Shown here one piece after another: positions 45,074 through 53,374 of a DNA stretch of 64,000 bases. The notes below the pieces were generated by a model that did not search any database, was not told the DNA's origin, and saw nothing but the letters and a program-made list of their open reading frames with translations. The position numbers and the translations under genes are program-made. Origin of the DNA: CAZUYC01 sp964624475 (GTDB lineage: Bacteria > Myxococcota_A > UBA9160 > SMWR01); assembly GCA_964624475.1 (NCBI GenBank), contig CAZUYC010000004.1, forward strand, positions 31,885 to 95,884. The letters run 5' to 3'. The first letter of the stretch is position 1; the number at the start of each line of letters is the position of its first letter.

Positions 45074-45602
45074 GGGCGTCGGGGAGAGCCTGCTCTATCC
45101 CGTCACTGCCGTCCGGGATCTCATCGACGGGGGCGGTCCCTTCGTGATCTGGATCTTCATCTGCGGCGTCATTCTGTGGACGCTCGTGCTCGAGCGCTAC
45201 TGGTACTTCTCCCGCGTCCTGCCGCGCGAGGCCGAGGCGATGCTCCAGCAGTGGCGGGCGCGGAGCGAGCACGACTCGTGGCTGGCGCGCAACATCCGCC
45301 GCGCGATGATCTCGCGCCTGAACGCCGGCATGACCGCCAACTTCCCTCTGCTGCGCGTGCTCGTGCCGCTCTCCCCGCTCCTCGGGCTGATCGGGACCGT
45401 GGGCGGCATGCTCGAGGTCTTCGACTCCATGGCCCTGCGCGGGTCGGCGGACGCGCGCTCGATGGCGAGCGGCGTCTCCCACGCGATGTTCTGCACCATG
45501 ACGGGACTCGCCGTCAGCATCACGGGGCTCTACCCGGTCTTCTACTTCCAGTCGAGAGCCCGGCGGGAGACCGAGCTCCTCGCCGACAGGTTCACGTTCT
45601 AG
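45066..45602 (+). CDS. exbB: ExbB (MotA/TolQ/ExbB proton channel)
   Basis: 178 aa with three membrane helices: GGPFVIWIFICGVILWTLVLERY, LVPLSPLLGLIGTVGGMLEVF, and MTGLAVSITGLYPVFY. The cytoplasmic loop between helices 1 and 2 and the PLLGLIGTVxGM segment are diagnostic for ExbB, which forms a pentamer around ExbD. It overlaps the ttpC end and abuts exbD (stop and next ATG touch), implying tight stoichiometric control. Length is typical for the short ExbB of TonB2-like systems. Confidence 0.92.
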   Translation: MLEGVGESLLYPVTAVRDLIDGGGPFVIWIFICGVILWTLVLERYWYFSRVLPREAEAMLQQWRARSEHDSWLARNIRRAMISRLNAGMTANFPLLRVLVPLSPLLGLIGTVGGMLEVFDSMALRGSADARSMASGVSHAMFCTMTGLAVSITGLYPVFYFQSRARRETELLADRFTF

Positions 45603-46016
45603 ATGCGGCTGCGCCGGCACTTCGACACCGAGGAGTCGACGGGGATCGACCTCGCGCCGATGCTCGACTTCGTGATGAACCTGCTGATCTTCTTCATCAT
45701 CACGGCCGTATTCACCAAGGAGCTCTCGCTCCTGGTGAACCGCCCCGGCGCAAAGAGCGGCCCGGCGTCGGGGAAGGACACGGGCAGCATCATGGTCAAC
45801 ATCCAGCCGGGCGGCGAGATCTTCGTCGATCAGCGCCCCGTCGACATCCGGGCGGTGCGCGCCAACGTCGAGCGCCTGCACGCGATCAAGCCCGAGTGGG
45901 GGGTGATGGTCGTCGCCGACGAGAATGCCGAAGCGGGGCTGCTGGTGCAGGTCGTGGACCAGGTGAAGCAGGGGGGCGTCGACAACATCACGTTCGGCTC
46001 GTCCCGGTCGAGGTGA
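45603..46016 (+). CDS. exbD: ExbD (first copy)
   Basis: 137 aa. One membrane helix holds the essential Asp in GIDLAPMLDFVMNLLIFFII (DxxPMxDxxxxLLIFF), followed by a periplasmic domain with NIQPGGEIFVDQRPVDIRAV and VMVVADENAEAGLLVQVVDQVKQGG. ExbD uses the membrane Asp to pass protons. It begins directly at the exbB stop and is followed 9 bp later by a second exbD. Compared with copy two, the periplasmic part differs (about half identical by eye), suggesting the two might assemble as a hetero-oligomer or serve different partners. Confidence 0.92.
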   Translation: MRLRRHFDTEESTGIDLAPMLDFVMNLLIFFIITAVFTKELSLLVNRPGAKSGPASGKDTGSIMVNIQPGGEIFVDQRPVDIRAVRANVERLHAIKPEWGVMVVADENAEAGLLVQVVDQVKQGGVDNITFGSSRSR

Positions 46017-46025
46017 CGGGGTGCC

Positions 46026-46439
46026 ATGCGCTCGCAGCGCCACAGCACGGAGGGTGAGGAGCACGGCATCGATCTCGCGCCGATGCTCGACTTCGTCTTG
46101 AACCTGCTGATCTTCTTCATCATCACCACCTCCTTCGTGAAGGAGCCCGGCGTCACCGTGACGCGCGAGCAGGCCGAGATGGCGGAGAACGCCGAGACCG
46201 GGAACATCCTGATCGCGGTCCGGCCCAACGGCGAGATCTGGATGGATCGGAAGCAGGTCGACATCCGCGAGGTGCGGCCGCTGGTCGAGCGCCTGCACAT
46301 CGAGCGACCCGAGGACACGGTGGTCGTGATCGCCGACAAGGCAGCGAAGGCCGGGATCGTGGGCCAGGTGATGGACGAGGTGAAGGCCGGCGGGATCAAG
46401 GACGTCGCCCTCGGGGCGGCTCCTCCGGGCGGCAAGTAG
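46026..46439 (+). CDS. exbD: ExbD (second copy)
   Basis: 137 aa. The membrane helix reads GIDLAPMLDFVLNLLIFFII. The periplasmic part carries ILIAVRPNGEIWMDRKQVDI, RPLVERLHIERPEDTVVVIA and GIVGQVMDEVKAGGIKDVA. It is closer in the second half to the partial ExbD at 63754 than to the first copy at 45603 (both have NGEIWMDR and QVMDEVK). Tandem exbD genes are recurrent in TtpC-type operons. The downstream tonB starts 10 bp after its stop. Confidence 0.92.
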   Translation: MRSQRHSTEGEEHGIDLAPMLDFVLNLLIFFIITTSFVKEPGVTVTREQAEMAENAETGNILIAVRPNGEIWMDRKQVDIREVRPLVERLHIERPEDTVVVIADKAAKAGIVGQVMDEVKAGGIKDVALGAAPPGGK

Positions 46440-46449
46440 GCGCGCCCGC

Positions 46450-47085
46450 TTGGCGGCGGCGCAGCCCACGCGTTTCCGGTTCCCGCTCGCGGTCGTCGGA
46501 GCGGTCGCCATCTCCACGACGCTCTTCGGCTTCCTGCACGCGCTGATCTCGCAGCGCGGGGAGATCGCGGAGGTCACGGAGGCCGTGAAGATCGAGTTCA
46601 CGCGGCTGCGCCAGGACACGGAGGTCGAGAAGAAGAGGACGGAGAAGGCCGAGCGCGTGAAGGCCGAGCAGGCCCCGCCGGCGCCGCAGCTCGCGCTCGC
46701 GAAGACCAGCCTCGACCCGAACGCGGGCGGGGACGCCGTCTCGGCGATCGCGACCCTCGTCGAGGCCCAGGCCCAGCAGATGGGCAAGTTCGGCGGCTCC
46801 GGCGGCGCCGACCGCGACGTGGTGCCCCTCGTGCGCATCGAGCCCGACTATCCGATGCAGGCGCGCCAGCGGAGCATCGAGGGCTGGGTGGTGGTCGAGT
46901 TCACGATCAGCACGGCCGGCACGGTGAAGGACGCGGAGGTGGTGGCCTCCGAGCCGGGGACCGTCTTCGACCGCGCCGCGGTCCAGGCCGTGCGCAGGTG
47001 GAAGTACAACCCCAAGATCGTGGACGGGAAGCCCGTCGAGCGGCCCGGCGTGAAGATCCGTCTCGACTTCGAGATGGAGAGTTGA
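46450..47085 (+). CDS. tonB: TonB energy transducer (TonB2-like)
   Basis: 211 aa. TTG start at 46450, then one N-terminal membrane helix (LAVVGAVAISTTLFGFLHAL), a charged Lys/Glu-rich spacer, and the TonB C-terminal domain: EPDYPMQARQRSIEGWVVVEF, STAGTVKDAEVVASEPG, and FDRAAVQAVRRWKYNPKIVD. The YPxxAxxxxxxGxVxVxFxI pattern is diagnostic. It spans the periplasm and opens TonB-dependent receptors using ExbB/ExbD energy. The spacer is short, as in TonB2 proteins. Follows exbD by 10 bp and precedes the TPR gene by 3 bp, fully in the operon. Confidence 0.9.
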   Translation: MAAAQPTRFRFPLAVVGAVAISTTLFGFLHALISQRGEIAEVTEAVKIEFTRLRQDTEVEKKRTEKAERVKAEQAPPAPQLALAKTSLDPNAGGDAVSAIATLVEAQAQQMGKFGGSGGADRDVVPLVRIEPDYPMQARQRSIEGWVVVEFTISTAGTVKDAEVVASEPGTVFDRAAVQAVRRWKYNPKIVDGKPVERPGVKIRLDFEMES

Positions 47086-47088
47086 GGC

Positions 47089-48414
47089 GTGTGCCGCGCT
47101 CTCCCCGCGCTCGCCGCCTGCGTGGCGCTCTCGCTCCTCGCCCCGAGCGGAGCGGCTCTGGCCCAGGGCTACGGCGGCGAGGCGGAGGCCCAGGCAGGCG
47201 CCCCCGCCGGCGCGCAGGAGCAGGAGGAGGAGAAGCCGGAGCGCCGCTGGGGCAGGAAGGACGCCGAGAAGTCGGGCAAGACGCAGACGGTCCGGGAGCG
47301 CACCGGCAAGCGGCTCAACAAGGCGATGGAGCACATCCAGGCGGAGCGCTACGCCGAGGCGGAGGCGGAGCTCGGAAAGCTCCGGGTCCGGGGCCTGAAC
47401 GGCTTCGAGCGCGCCAAGTACCATCAGATCCACGCGCTGGTCGCCAACGGAAGGCGCGACCCGCAGGCGGCTCGCGAGCATCTCCAGCACGCGCTCGCGG
47501 AGGACGCGCTCTCGCCCGAAGACCAGGCGCAGGTGCGCTACCAGATCGCCGGGCTCTTCCTCGGCGAGGAGAAGTGGGCCGAGGCGGTGGACCACCTGAA
47601 GCAGTGGTTCGCGGTGACCGAGGCGCCGACCCCGACGGCCTACTACCTGTTGGCGCTCGCCTACTACCAGATGGAGGATCTCGACGCGGCCCTCGAGCCG
47701 GCGCGCAGGGCCGTGGATCTCGGCGATCCGCCGCAGGAGGGGGCGCTCCAGCTCCTGCTCGCGATCCGGCTCACGCGCCAGCTCTACGCCGAGGCCGAGC
47801 CCATCATGCTCGAGCTCGTGCGGCGCTATCCGAAGAAGATCTACTGGGTGCAGATGTCGACCCTCTACGGCGCGCAGGGCGACTACGAGAAGGCGCTCGT
47901 CTTCCTCCAGCTCGCCGATCGCCAGGGCATGCTGACGGAGGACGAAGAGGTGCGCCGCCTCGCCCAGCTCATGCTGGCCCGGGATCTGCCCCATCCTGCC
48001 GCGCAGCTGCTGGAGCGGGCGTTCGCGGAGAAGAGGATCGAGGAGGATTCGAACTCGTTCGAGCTCCTCAGCACGGCGTGGATCCAGGCGCGCGACTTCG
48101 ACAAGGCCCTGGAGCCGCTCCGGCGGGCCGCCGAGCTCGCCCCCGACGGCAAGCTCTCGATCCGCCTCGCGCAGGTCCACCTCCAGCGCGAGGAGTGGGA
48201 CGACGCGGAGAGCGCCGTTCGCCGCGCCCTCGAGAAGGGGGGGCTCCCGAGCCCCGGCGACGCGCAGATCCTGATGGGCATCACCTTCTTCAGCCAGAAG
48301 CGGCCGCAGGAGGCGCAGAGCTGGTTCGCCCGCGCGCGCGAGCACGCGGAGACGCGCGAGGAGGCGGACATCTGGCTCCAGCACATCGAGCAGCAGATGC
48401 AGGCGGGCGGCTGA
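47089..48414 (+). CDS. Exported TPR-repeat protein of the Ton operon
   Basis: 441 aa. Start GTG 47089, three bases after the tonB stop, gives a signal peptide (ALPALAACVALSLLAPSGAALA). A Glu/Lys-rich stretch follows, then tetratricopeptide helices (for example AEDALSPEDQAQVRYQIAGLFLGEEKWAEAVDHLKQWF, TAYYLLALAYYQMEDLDAALEPARRAVDLG, and FELLSTAWIQARDFDKALEPLRRAAEL). TPR proteins at this operon position occur in TtpC-type systems and are thought to be periplasmic partners. It is the last gene of the operon; xrtH follows on the opposite strand. Confidence 0.88.
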   Translation: MCRALPALAACVALSLLAPSGAALAQGYGGEAEAQAGAPAGAQEQEEEKPERRWGRKDAEKSGKTQTVRERTGKRLNKAMEHIQAERYAEAEAELGKLRVRGLNGFERAKYHQIHALVANGRRDPQAAREHLQHALAEDALSPEDQAQVRYQIAGLFLGEEKWAEAVDHLKQWFAVTEAPTPTAYYLLALAYYQMEDLDAALEPARRAVDLGDPPQEGALQLLLAIRLTRQLYAEAEPIMLELVRRYPKKIYWVQMSTLYGAQGDYEKALVFLQLADRQGMLTEDEEVRRLAQLMLARDLPHPAAQLLERAFAEKRIEEDSNSFELLSTAWIQARDFDKALEPLRRAAELAPDGKLSIRLAQVHLQREEWDDAESAVRRALEKGGLPSPGDAQILMGITFFSQKRPQEAQSWFARAREHAETREEADIWLQHIEQQMQAGG

Positions 48415-48437
48415 GTGGAGGTCCGGCGGATCCTGGG

Positions 48438-49016
48438 TCACTCCCCCGGCCCCTCGGTCGCGGGGCGCGGAGTCTCGCCTGCCCGCACCGCCCAGCGCAC
48501 CCACACCAGCCACGTCGACGCGACCATCGCGATCATCGTCACCTGCCAGAAGTAGATGTGCATGAACTCGAAGAGGTGTGGATAGTCGCGCCCGACGACG
48601 AGGAGCATGGCGATTCTCGCGAGGTTCATCGCGTAGATCATCGGGAAGCCGATCAGGAAGCCGAGTGCGATCCGGCCCCAGCCGGTCGGGAAGGCGAGCA
48701 GGGCCGCGGCCAGCAGCACCGCCTCGTAGACCCCGGTGCACTCGTCGATGATCGAGACGGGGAAGCGCCCGAAGGACACGACGTTGGGCTTCGAGAACCC
48801 GACCTCGGACAAGAAGAGGCTCATGGTCCAGTAGACGAGTTTGGCCGTGAAGGCCTCGGCGGCCGTGAAGTGGTCCCCGAAGCGGAGCCGCAGCGCGGGG
48901 TAGATCGCGGAGAAACCCGTGAGCAGCGCGAGGAAGAGGAACGCGAAGCGGTAGGTGGGGACCGACCAGAGCGATCCCAGGCGTTCGCCGAATCGGGTAG
49001 CGTTCGCTCCTCTCAT
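48438..49016 (-). CDS. xrtH: Exosortase H (IPTLxxWG-CTERM type)
   Basis: 192 aa multi-pass membrane cysteine transpeptidase. Catalytic residues are visible: Cys93 in SIIDECTGVYEAVLLAAAL, Arg134 in AMNLARIAMLLVVG, and His153 in FEFMHIYFWQ. The short length with no C-terminal EpsI domain fits exosortase H, which cleaves proteins carrying an IPTLxxWG C-terminal tail and hands them to envelope export. ATG 49016 lies at the end of the 115-bp divergent gap to a membrane protein at 49132. No IPTL-tailed protein is in the window. The PEP-CTERM protein at 57365 needs a different exosortase. Confidence 0.85.
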   Translation of the reverse strand: MRGANATRFGERLGSLWSVPTYRFAFLFLALLTGFSAIYPALRLRFGDHFTAAEAFTAKLVYWTMSLFLSEVGFSKPNVVSFGRFPVSIIDECTGVYEAVLLAAALLAFPTGWGRIALGFLIGFPMIYAMNLARIAMLLVVGRDYPHLFEFMHIYFWQVTMIAMVASTWLVWVRWAVRAGETPRPATEGPGE

Positions 49017-49131
49017 CCGGTTAGCATACCCGGCTCGAGGCGCCGCCGACCCCCGGCGGGGGACACACCCGCGGCGGGAGCCAAGGGGGCAAGAAGCTCT
49101 GAGCCGAGCGACTCGCCCGCTGGGCACGCGG

Positions 49132-49635
49132 GTGCCGACGCGGCATCTCCTGCTCCTCCTGCTGCTCTTCTTCGCGCTGACCGTGCCCCTGTCGTGGTGG
49201 TGGCTCGACTCCGGACAGAGCTTCTACGCGCAGCTCCTCCTCGCGATCCTCGATCCGGTCTACGACGCGATGGGGCTGCGCCACCGGCGCGGGGGGCCCG
49301 CGTCGCCTCGCTTCGTGAGCCTCGTGTCGTTCGTCGTGCTGATGGCGATCACGCCGGGGATGGGCTGGCGGCGTCGCGTCCTCGGGGCGCTCGTGGGGAT
49401 CGCCCTGATCGCCGCCTTTCACATGCTGCTCTTCGTCCTCGTCGACGCCGCGTACGCCGCGCTCGGGCGCGGCCGTCGGGCGCTCGCGAAGATCGTCCCG
49501 TTCTTGCTGATCAACGACGGAATCCCGTTCGTCGTGTGGGTCGTCTTCGCGCGGGGCTTCCTGCGCCGCGTCGTGCCGGGGCTCGGCGAACCCGGAGCTC
49601 CCGCGCCCGATCCTCCGCCCCGCGACGAGGGCTAG
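49132..49635 (+). CDS. Membrane protein divergent from exosortase H (possible XrtH-associated)
   Basis: 167 aa from GTG 49132; upstream in-frame alternatives are CTG codons. Four membrane helices are visible (LLLLLLLFFALTVPLSWWWL, FVSLVSFVVLMAI, GALVGIALIAAFHMLLFVLV, and FVVWVVFARGFL). Between helices it has DSGQSFYAQLLLAILDPVYDAMG and IVPFLLINDGIPFVVW. A small membrane protein of this kind next to xrtH fits the exosortase-H-associated membrane protein known by that description, but I cannot confirm the family by search. Its job in sorting is unknown. It is convergent with the following gene. Confidence 0.65.
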   Translation: MPTRHLLLLLLLFFALTVPLSWWWLDSGQSFYAQLLLAILDPVYDAMGLRHRRGGPASPRFVSLVSFVVLMAITPGMGWRRRVLGALVGIALIAAFHMLLFVLVDAAYAALGRGRRALAKIVPFLLINDGIPFVVWVVFARGFLRRVVPGLGEPGAPAPDPPPRDEG

Positions 49636-49677
49636 AAGGGGTCGCTCCGACACGCGGGTCCTCCGCCGTGGGGTCCC

Positions 49678-52600
49678 TCAGCGGCGGGCTCGCTCGAGGC
49701 GCCGTCGGACGCTCTTCCACTCCTCCTCGTCGACGCCCGGGCGCACCTCTTCGAGGACCGCGATCGCCGCTCGCTTCACCTCGATCCCGCGGGGAGCGCG
49801 GCTCACCCGGTCGATCAGCGCGAGCGCGTCGCTCGGACGATCGACCGCCACCAGCGCCTCGGCCGCGAGGATCAGGTCTTGCGGGTGCCTGGTGCTCTGG
49901 AGCATCTCCGCGGCGAGCGCGGAGCCCTCGGCGCGCAGGGCGGGATCCGGGCTCTCCGTCCGCCAGCGGACCCGCAGGCGCAGCGCCTCGATCCTGGCCA
50001 GATCGCGCGGGCCCGCTCCGGCCAGGCTGGGGTCGAGCGCGCGCAGCTCCTCCCACTCGCCGAGCGCCGCGTGCCGCCAGCCCCTCACCACCGCGGCCGC
50101 GGTGCCCGCGAGCGGCGAGGCCAGCTCGAGCGCTGCCGGATCCCCCGCCTCGATCCGCCTGCGCATGACGCGCAGCAGCCCGAAGCGCGCGGATTCCTGC
50201 GTCGGGTCCTCCGCGAGGACCCTGCGGAAGGTCGCGGCGGCGTTCTGCGGAGCGCCGTCGATCCGCGCCCAGCCGAGCGCGACGCGCCGCGTCGTCGGGT
50301 CCGGAACCGACTCCGCGAAGCGCAGCGCGCGCTCGCGAGCTCCGAGGGCCACCATCCGCGAGATCAGGTGGACCGGGTCGAGCCCGTCGCCGGAGAGCGG
50401 CTCGTATTTCGAGAAGAGCGGGTCTCCCCTGCGGAACGAGAGGGCCTTGCGGCCGATTCGGGCCGAGCGGGTCGCGAGCGGATTCTCGTCGTCCGTGAGC
50501 GGGGCGGAGGCGCCGGCGAAGTCGCGCGCATCCTCGGTCGCCAGTCCCCAGGTCGCGGCCACGTCCTCGGGCAGGTGCAACCCGAAGCGCGCGTAGTCGG
50601 CGGGCGCGCCGGCGAGCGCCCGCCCCGCCGTGGCCAGCGGATCGAGCGGGGCGTCGGAGGCCGCGAAGAGCACCGCGCCCCGCAGCGGCACGAAGAGCGA
50701 GACGTGGGGGAAGACCTCGAGCAGCGTCGCCACCAGGCTCCGCAGCAGGGGCTCGTCGACGAAGGCGAGCCCGATCCACTGGACGAAGACCCCGCCCGGC
50801 TCGAGGTGCCGCGCGACGAGCGAGAAGAACTCGCGCGTGTAGAGGTGCGACGCGCCCGCCGTCCAGGGATGGGAGGGCTGCGAGACGATGGCGCCGAAGC
50901 GGGCGTCCGTCAGCTGGAGGGCTCCCCGCGCGTCGTTCACGACCGTCCGCACGCGGGGATCGCGGAGGGGGGAGCCGTCGCGCCGGCCCGCGAGCGACTC
51001 GTGGGCGCGCAGCACCTCGTCCTCGAGCTCGATGACGGTGACTTCCCGCACGCTCGAGGGTACGGCCTCGACGGTGAGCCCGCCCCCGAAACCGATCACC
51101 AGCAGGTCGCGCAGATCCGGACGCAGGAGCACCGGCAGCATCCCGAGCCAGCGGGCGGGCTCCGCATCCGAGGGCGCGGGACCGCGAAGAGGGATGACCG
51201 ATTCGGGCAGCCCGTTGGTCGTGAGCCGGAAGCCGCCGGGCTGTTCCAGCAGCAGGACGGTGGAGGAGCGCCCGACGCCGTAGTGCAGGACCTCGCCGCT
51301 CCAGCTTCCCGCGGTCATCAACATCGCGCTGTGTCGCAGGAGGGTCCAGGGGGGCTGCGCTCGGATCACGAGGATCAGGGCCAGGCCCGCCGTGGCGAGC
51401 CCGGCGACCGCCTTCGCGGCCGGTCGCATGGCCAGCGCCGCCGCGAGCGCCAGGGCGAGGTTGGTGGCGGCCGCGAGGCCGATGGTGCCTTCGAAGCGCA
51501 GCGCGGGGAGGAGCAGGAAGCCGCTGGCCAGCGCTCCCGCGATCGAGCCGATCGTGTTCCAGGCGTAGACGCGCGCGGCGGCGGGCCCCGCCTCCGTCTC
51601 GTCGCGCGCGAGCAGGCGCACGGCGAACGGGAAGACCGCGCCGATGCAGAGCGAGCCCGGGAGGAGCACCAGCGCGGCGATCAGCCCGTTTCCGGCGAGG
51701 GCTCCGGCGTGCCCGGCACCGAGAGCCGTGGCGAGCTCGGGAACGCGGTCCACGCCCGCGAAGGCGAGCAGCGAGAGCGCGGCCGTTCCGAGCTGCGCGA
51801 GCGCGAAGCCGCGCGCCGCGCGCGCGGGGCTGCGCGCGATGCGGGCGGCGACGGCGCTCCCGATCGCGATGCCGAGCAGGAAGGAGCCGAGCATCGTCGC
51901 GAAGCCCTGGATCGTGCCTCCGACCAGCTGGCCGACGAGGCGCGTCCACAGCACCTCGTAGGTGAACGAGACGGCGCCCGAGAGCGCCGTCATCGGCAAC
52001 ACCCAGTGGAAGCGGAGGGGGGGGAGCCGGCGCGCGCCCGGCGGCGGCAGCGGGGTGACGGGCCCCGCCGGCGCGCGGAACAGGAGCGCGGCGGCAGCGA
52101 AGACGAGGGCGTTCGTCGCCGCGCCGACGTACACGGTCGATCGCAGGCCCAGCTCGGGGAGCAGCACGAAGGCCGTGGCGACGGTCCCCACCACGGCGCC
52201 CAGCGTGTTCGTCGCGTAGAGAGTGCCGACGCGGCTGCCGACCTCCTCGTCCCGCCGCACGGCGTGTCGCGCCAGCAGCGGCAGCGTGGCCCCCATCAGG
52301 CCCGTCGGGACCACGAGGACGACGAACGCCGCCAGCACGTAGAAGAGCGCGGCGGAGACCTCGGCGGCGTCGGGTGGGACGCTGCGCCCGCCCATCGCCG
52401 CCGTCTGGAGCCAGGTCGCGCCACGGATCCCCCACGGCACGGCCAGCGCGCTCGCCGCGATCCCGAGCTCGAGGAGGCCGTACCAGAGGACGGGACGGCG
52501 GACGCGCGTGACGAAGCGGCCCGCGACGGTGGAGCCGGCGGCGAGGCCCGCCATGTACGCCGCGAGCACGCTCACGACCGCGAGCTCCGAGGTGCCGAAG

Positions 52601-52680
52601 ACGAACTCGAACTCCCGGGCCCAGGCCGTCTCGTAGAGCAGCGCGGCGAGCCCCGAGAGGAAGAAGCACAGGAGCAACAA
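49678..52680 (-). CDS. Membrane-fused spermidine-synthase-like protein with helical-repeat tail
   Basis: 1000 aa. Two sets of membrane helices (about 1-200 and 220-420: AALLYETAWAREFEFVFG, GTLYATNTLGAVVGTVATAF, GAVSFTYEVLWTRLVGQLVGG) are followed by a spermidine-synthase-like domain (about 440-680: LLVIGFGGGLTVEAVPSSVREVTVIELEDEVL, NDARGALQLTDARFGAIVSQPSHPWTAG). Then comes a C-terminal region of about 300 aa built of Ala/Arg-rich helical repeats (DPTTRRVALGWARIDG, QNAAATFRRVLAEDP), TPR-like. The catalytic Asp of true spermidine synthases is replaced by VSQPSHPW, so it may be a methyltransferase-like or non-catalytic protein. TTG 52680 is the start used; the true start may be slightly upstream at a CTG. 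Shares the fold with 11034-13238. Confidence 0.8.
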   Translation of the reverse strand: MLLLCFFLSGLAALLYETAWAREFEFVFGTSELAVVSVLAAYMAGLAAGSTVAGRFVTRVRRPVLWYGLLELGIAASALAVPWGIRGATWLQTAAMGGRSVPPDAAEVSAALFYVLAAFVVLVVPTGLMGATLPLLARHAVRRDEEVGSRVGTLYATNTLGAVVGTVATAFVLLPELGLRSTVYVGAATNALVFAAAALLFRAPAGPVTPLPPPGARRLPPLRFHWVLPMTALSGAVSFTYEVLWTRLVGQLVGGTIQGFATMLGSFLLGIAIGSAVAARIARSPARAARGFALAQLGTAALSLLAFAGVDRVPELATALGAGHAGALAGNGLIAALVLLPGSLCIGAVFPFAVRLLARDETEAGPAAARVYAWNTIGSIAGALASGFLLLPALRFEGTIGLAAATNLALALAAALAMRPAAKAVAGLATAGLALILVIRAQPPWTLLRHSAMLMTAGSWSGEVLHYGVGRSSTVLLLEQPGGFRLTTNGLPESVIPLRGPAPSDAEPARWLGMLPVLLRPDLRDLLVIGFGGGLTVEAVPSSVREVTVIELEDEVLRAHESLAGRRDGSPLRDPRVRTVVNDARGALQLTDARFGAIVSQPSHPWTAGASHLYTREFFSLVARHLEPGGVFVQWIGLAFVDEPLLRSLVATLLEVFPHVSLFVPLRGAVLFAASDAPLDPLATAGRALAGAPADYARFGLHLPEDVAATWGLATEDARDFAGASAPLTDDENPLATRSARIGRKALSFRRGDPLFSKYEPLSGDGLDPVHLISRMVALGARERALRFAESVPDPTTRRVALGWARIDGAPQNAAATFRRVLAEDPTQESARFGLLRVMRRRIEAGDPAALELASPLAGTAAAVVRGWRHAALGEWEELRALDPSLAGAGPRDLARIEALRLRVRWRTESPDPALRAEGSALAAEMLQSTRHPQDLILAAEALVAVDRPSDALALIDRVSRAPRGIEVKRAAIAVLEEVRPGVDEEEWKSVRRRLERARR

Positions 52681-52954
52681 GGGGAAGCGCAGGGTGTTCT
52701 CCAGCGCCGGTCCGCTCCCTGGCCGGGCCGGGGCGACGGCGTTCCGACGGGGAGTCTACCCGGAGATTTCCCTTTCGGGTTGCGACCTTGACTCCGATAC
52801 CCTCCGGGGTTCGGAGGTCAGCTCCGACGCCGCGATCGGGTAGCGGCCGCCTCCGGGATCGGGTAAGGGTTCCGCTCCCGAGGGCGCCCGTGGTCGTCGC
52901 GGGCGGGCAAGCCCCGATCGAGCGCCGAATCGAGCGTCGAACGGGCCACGAGGG

Positions 52955-53335
52955 GTGCCTGAGTTGAACGCCTTCGGGCGGCACGTCCGCCGCGCCGCTG
53001 CGCTCCTGCTGAGCCTCCCGGTTCTCTCCGTCCATCCGGCGCTCGCCGAGGAGGCGCCGCCCGCGGCCAGCGCGGCGCAAGCCGCCGAGGGATCGGAGGA
53101 CCTGGCGCCGGAGCCCACCGCGAGCACCTGGCAGGACACGGTCGCCAAGGTGGTCGACGTCTTCCCCATCCGCGTGCTCGGCGCCTGCGCGACGGTGGTG
53201 GGTTTCGGCGCGTTCGTGGTTTCGGTTCCGCTCGTCGCGCCGGCTGGGCGGATGCAGGCGATCCGCGAGAGCTGGGAGTACTTCGTGCTCGGCCCCGTCG
53301 ACTACACCTTCGTGCGACCCCTCGGTGAACTCTGA
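52955..53335 (+). CDS. Small exported or membrane protein, unknown
   Basis: 126 aa from GTG 52955; TTG 52964 is a competing start since GAGGGG lies at a better distance from it. A signal peptide (RRAAALLLSLPVLSVHPALA) is followed by an Ala/Glu-rich linker, then a hydrophobic segment (VLGACATVVGFGAFVVSVPLVAPAG) and the C-terminal motif EYFVLGPVDYTFVRPLGEL. Short proteins ending in a TFxRPLG motif recur next to membrane loci in Gram-negative genomes, but I know no function. It is divergent from the spermidine-synthase-like gene by 274 bp in which I saw no gene. Confidence 0.65.
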   Translation: MPELNAFGRHVRRAAALLLSLPVLSVHPALAEEAPPAASAAQAAEGSEDLAPEPTASTWQDTVAKVVDVFPIRVLGACATVVGFGAFVVSVPLVAPAGRMQAIRESWEYFVLGPVDYTFVRPLGEL

Positions 53336-53374
53336 TCCCATGGCCTGCGCCGGCTTTGCCTGCGCCTGCGCGTT

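Noticed and set aside
50888..52791. Plus-strand frames opposite the second spermidine-synthase-like gene
   Set aside because: They are Arg/Gly-rich shadows of a gene with clear membrane helices and domain motifs on the minus strand.
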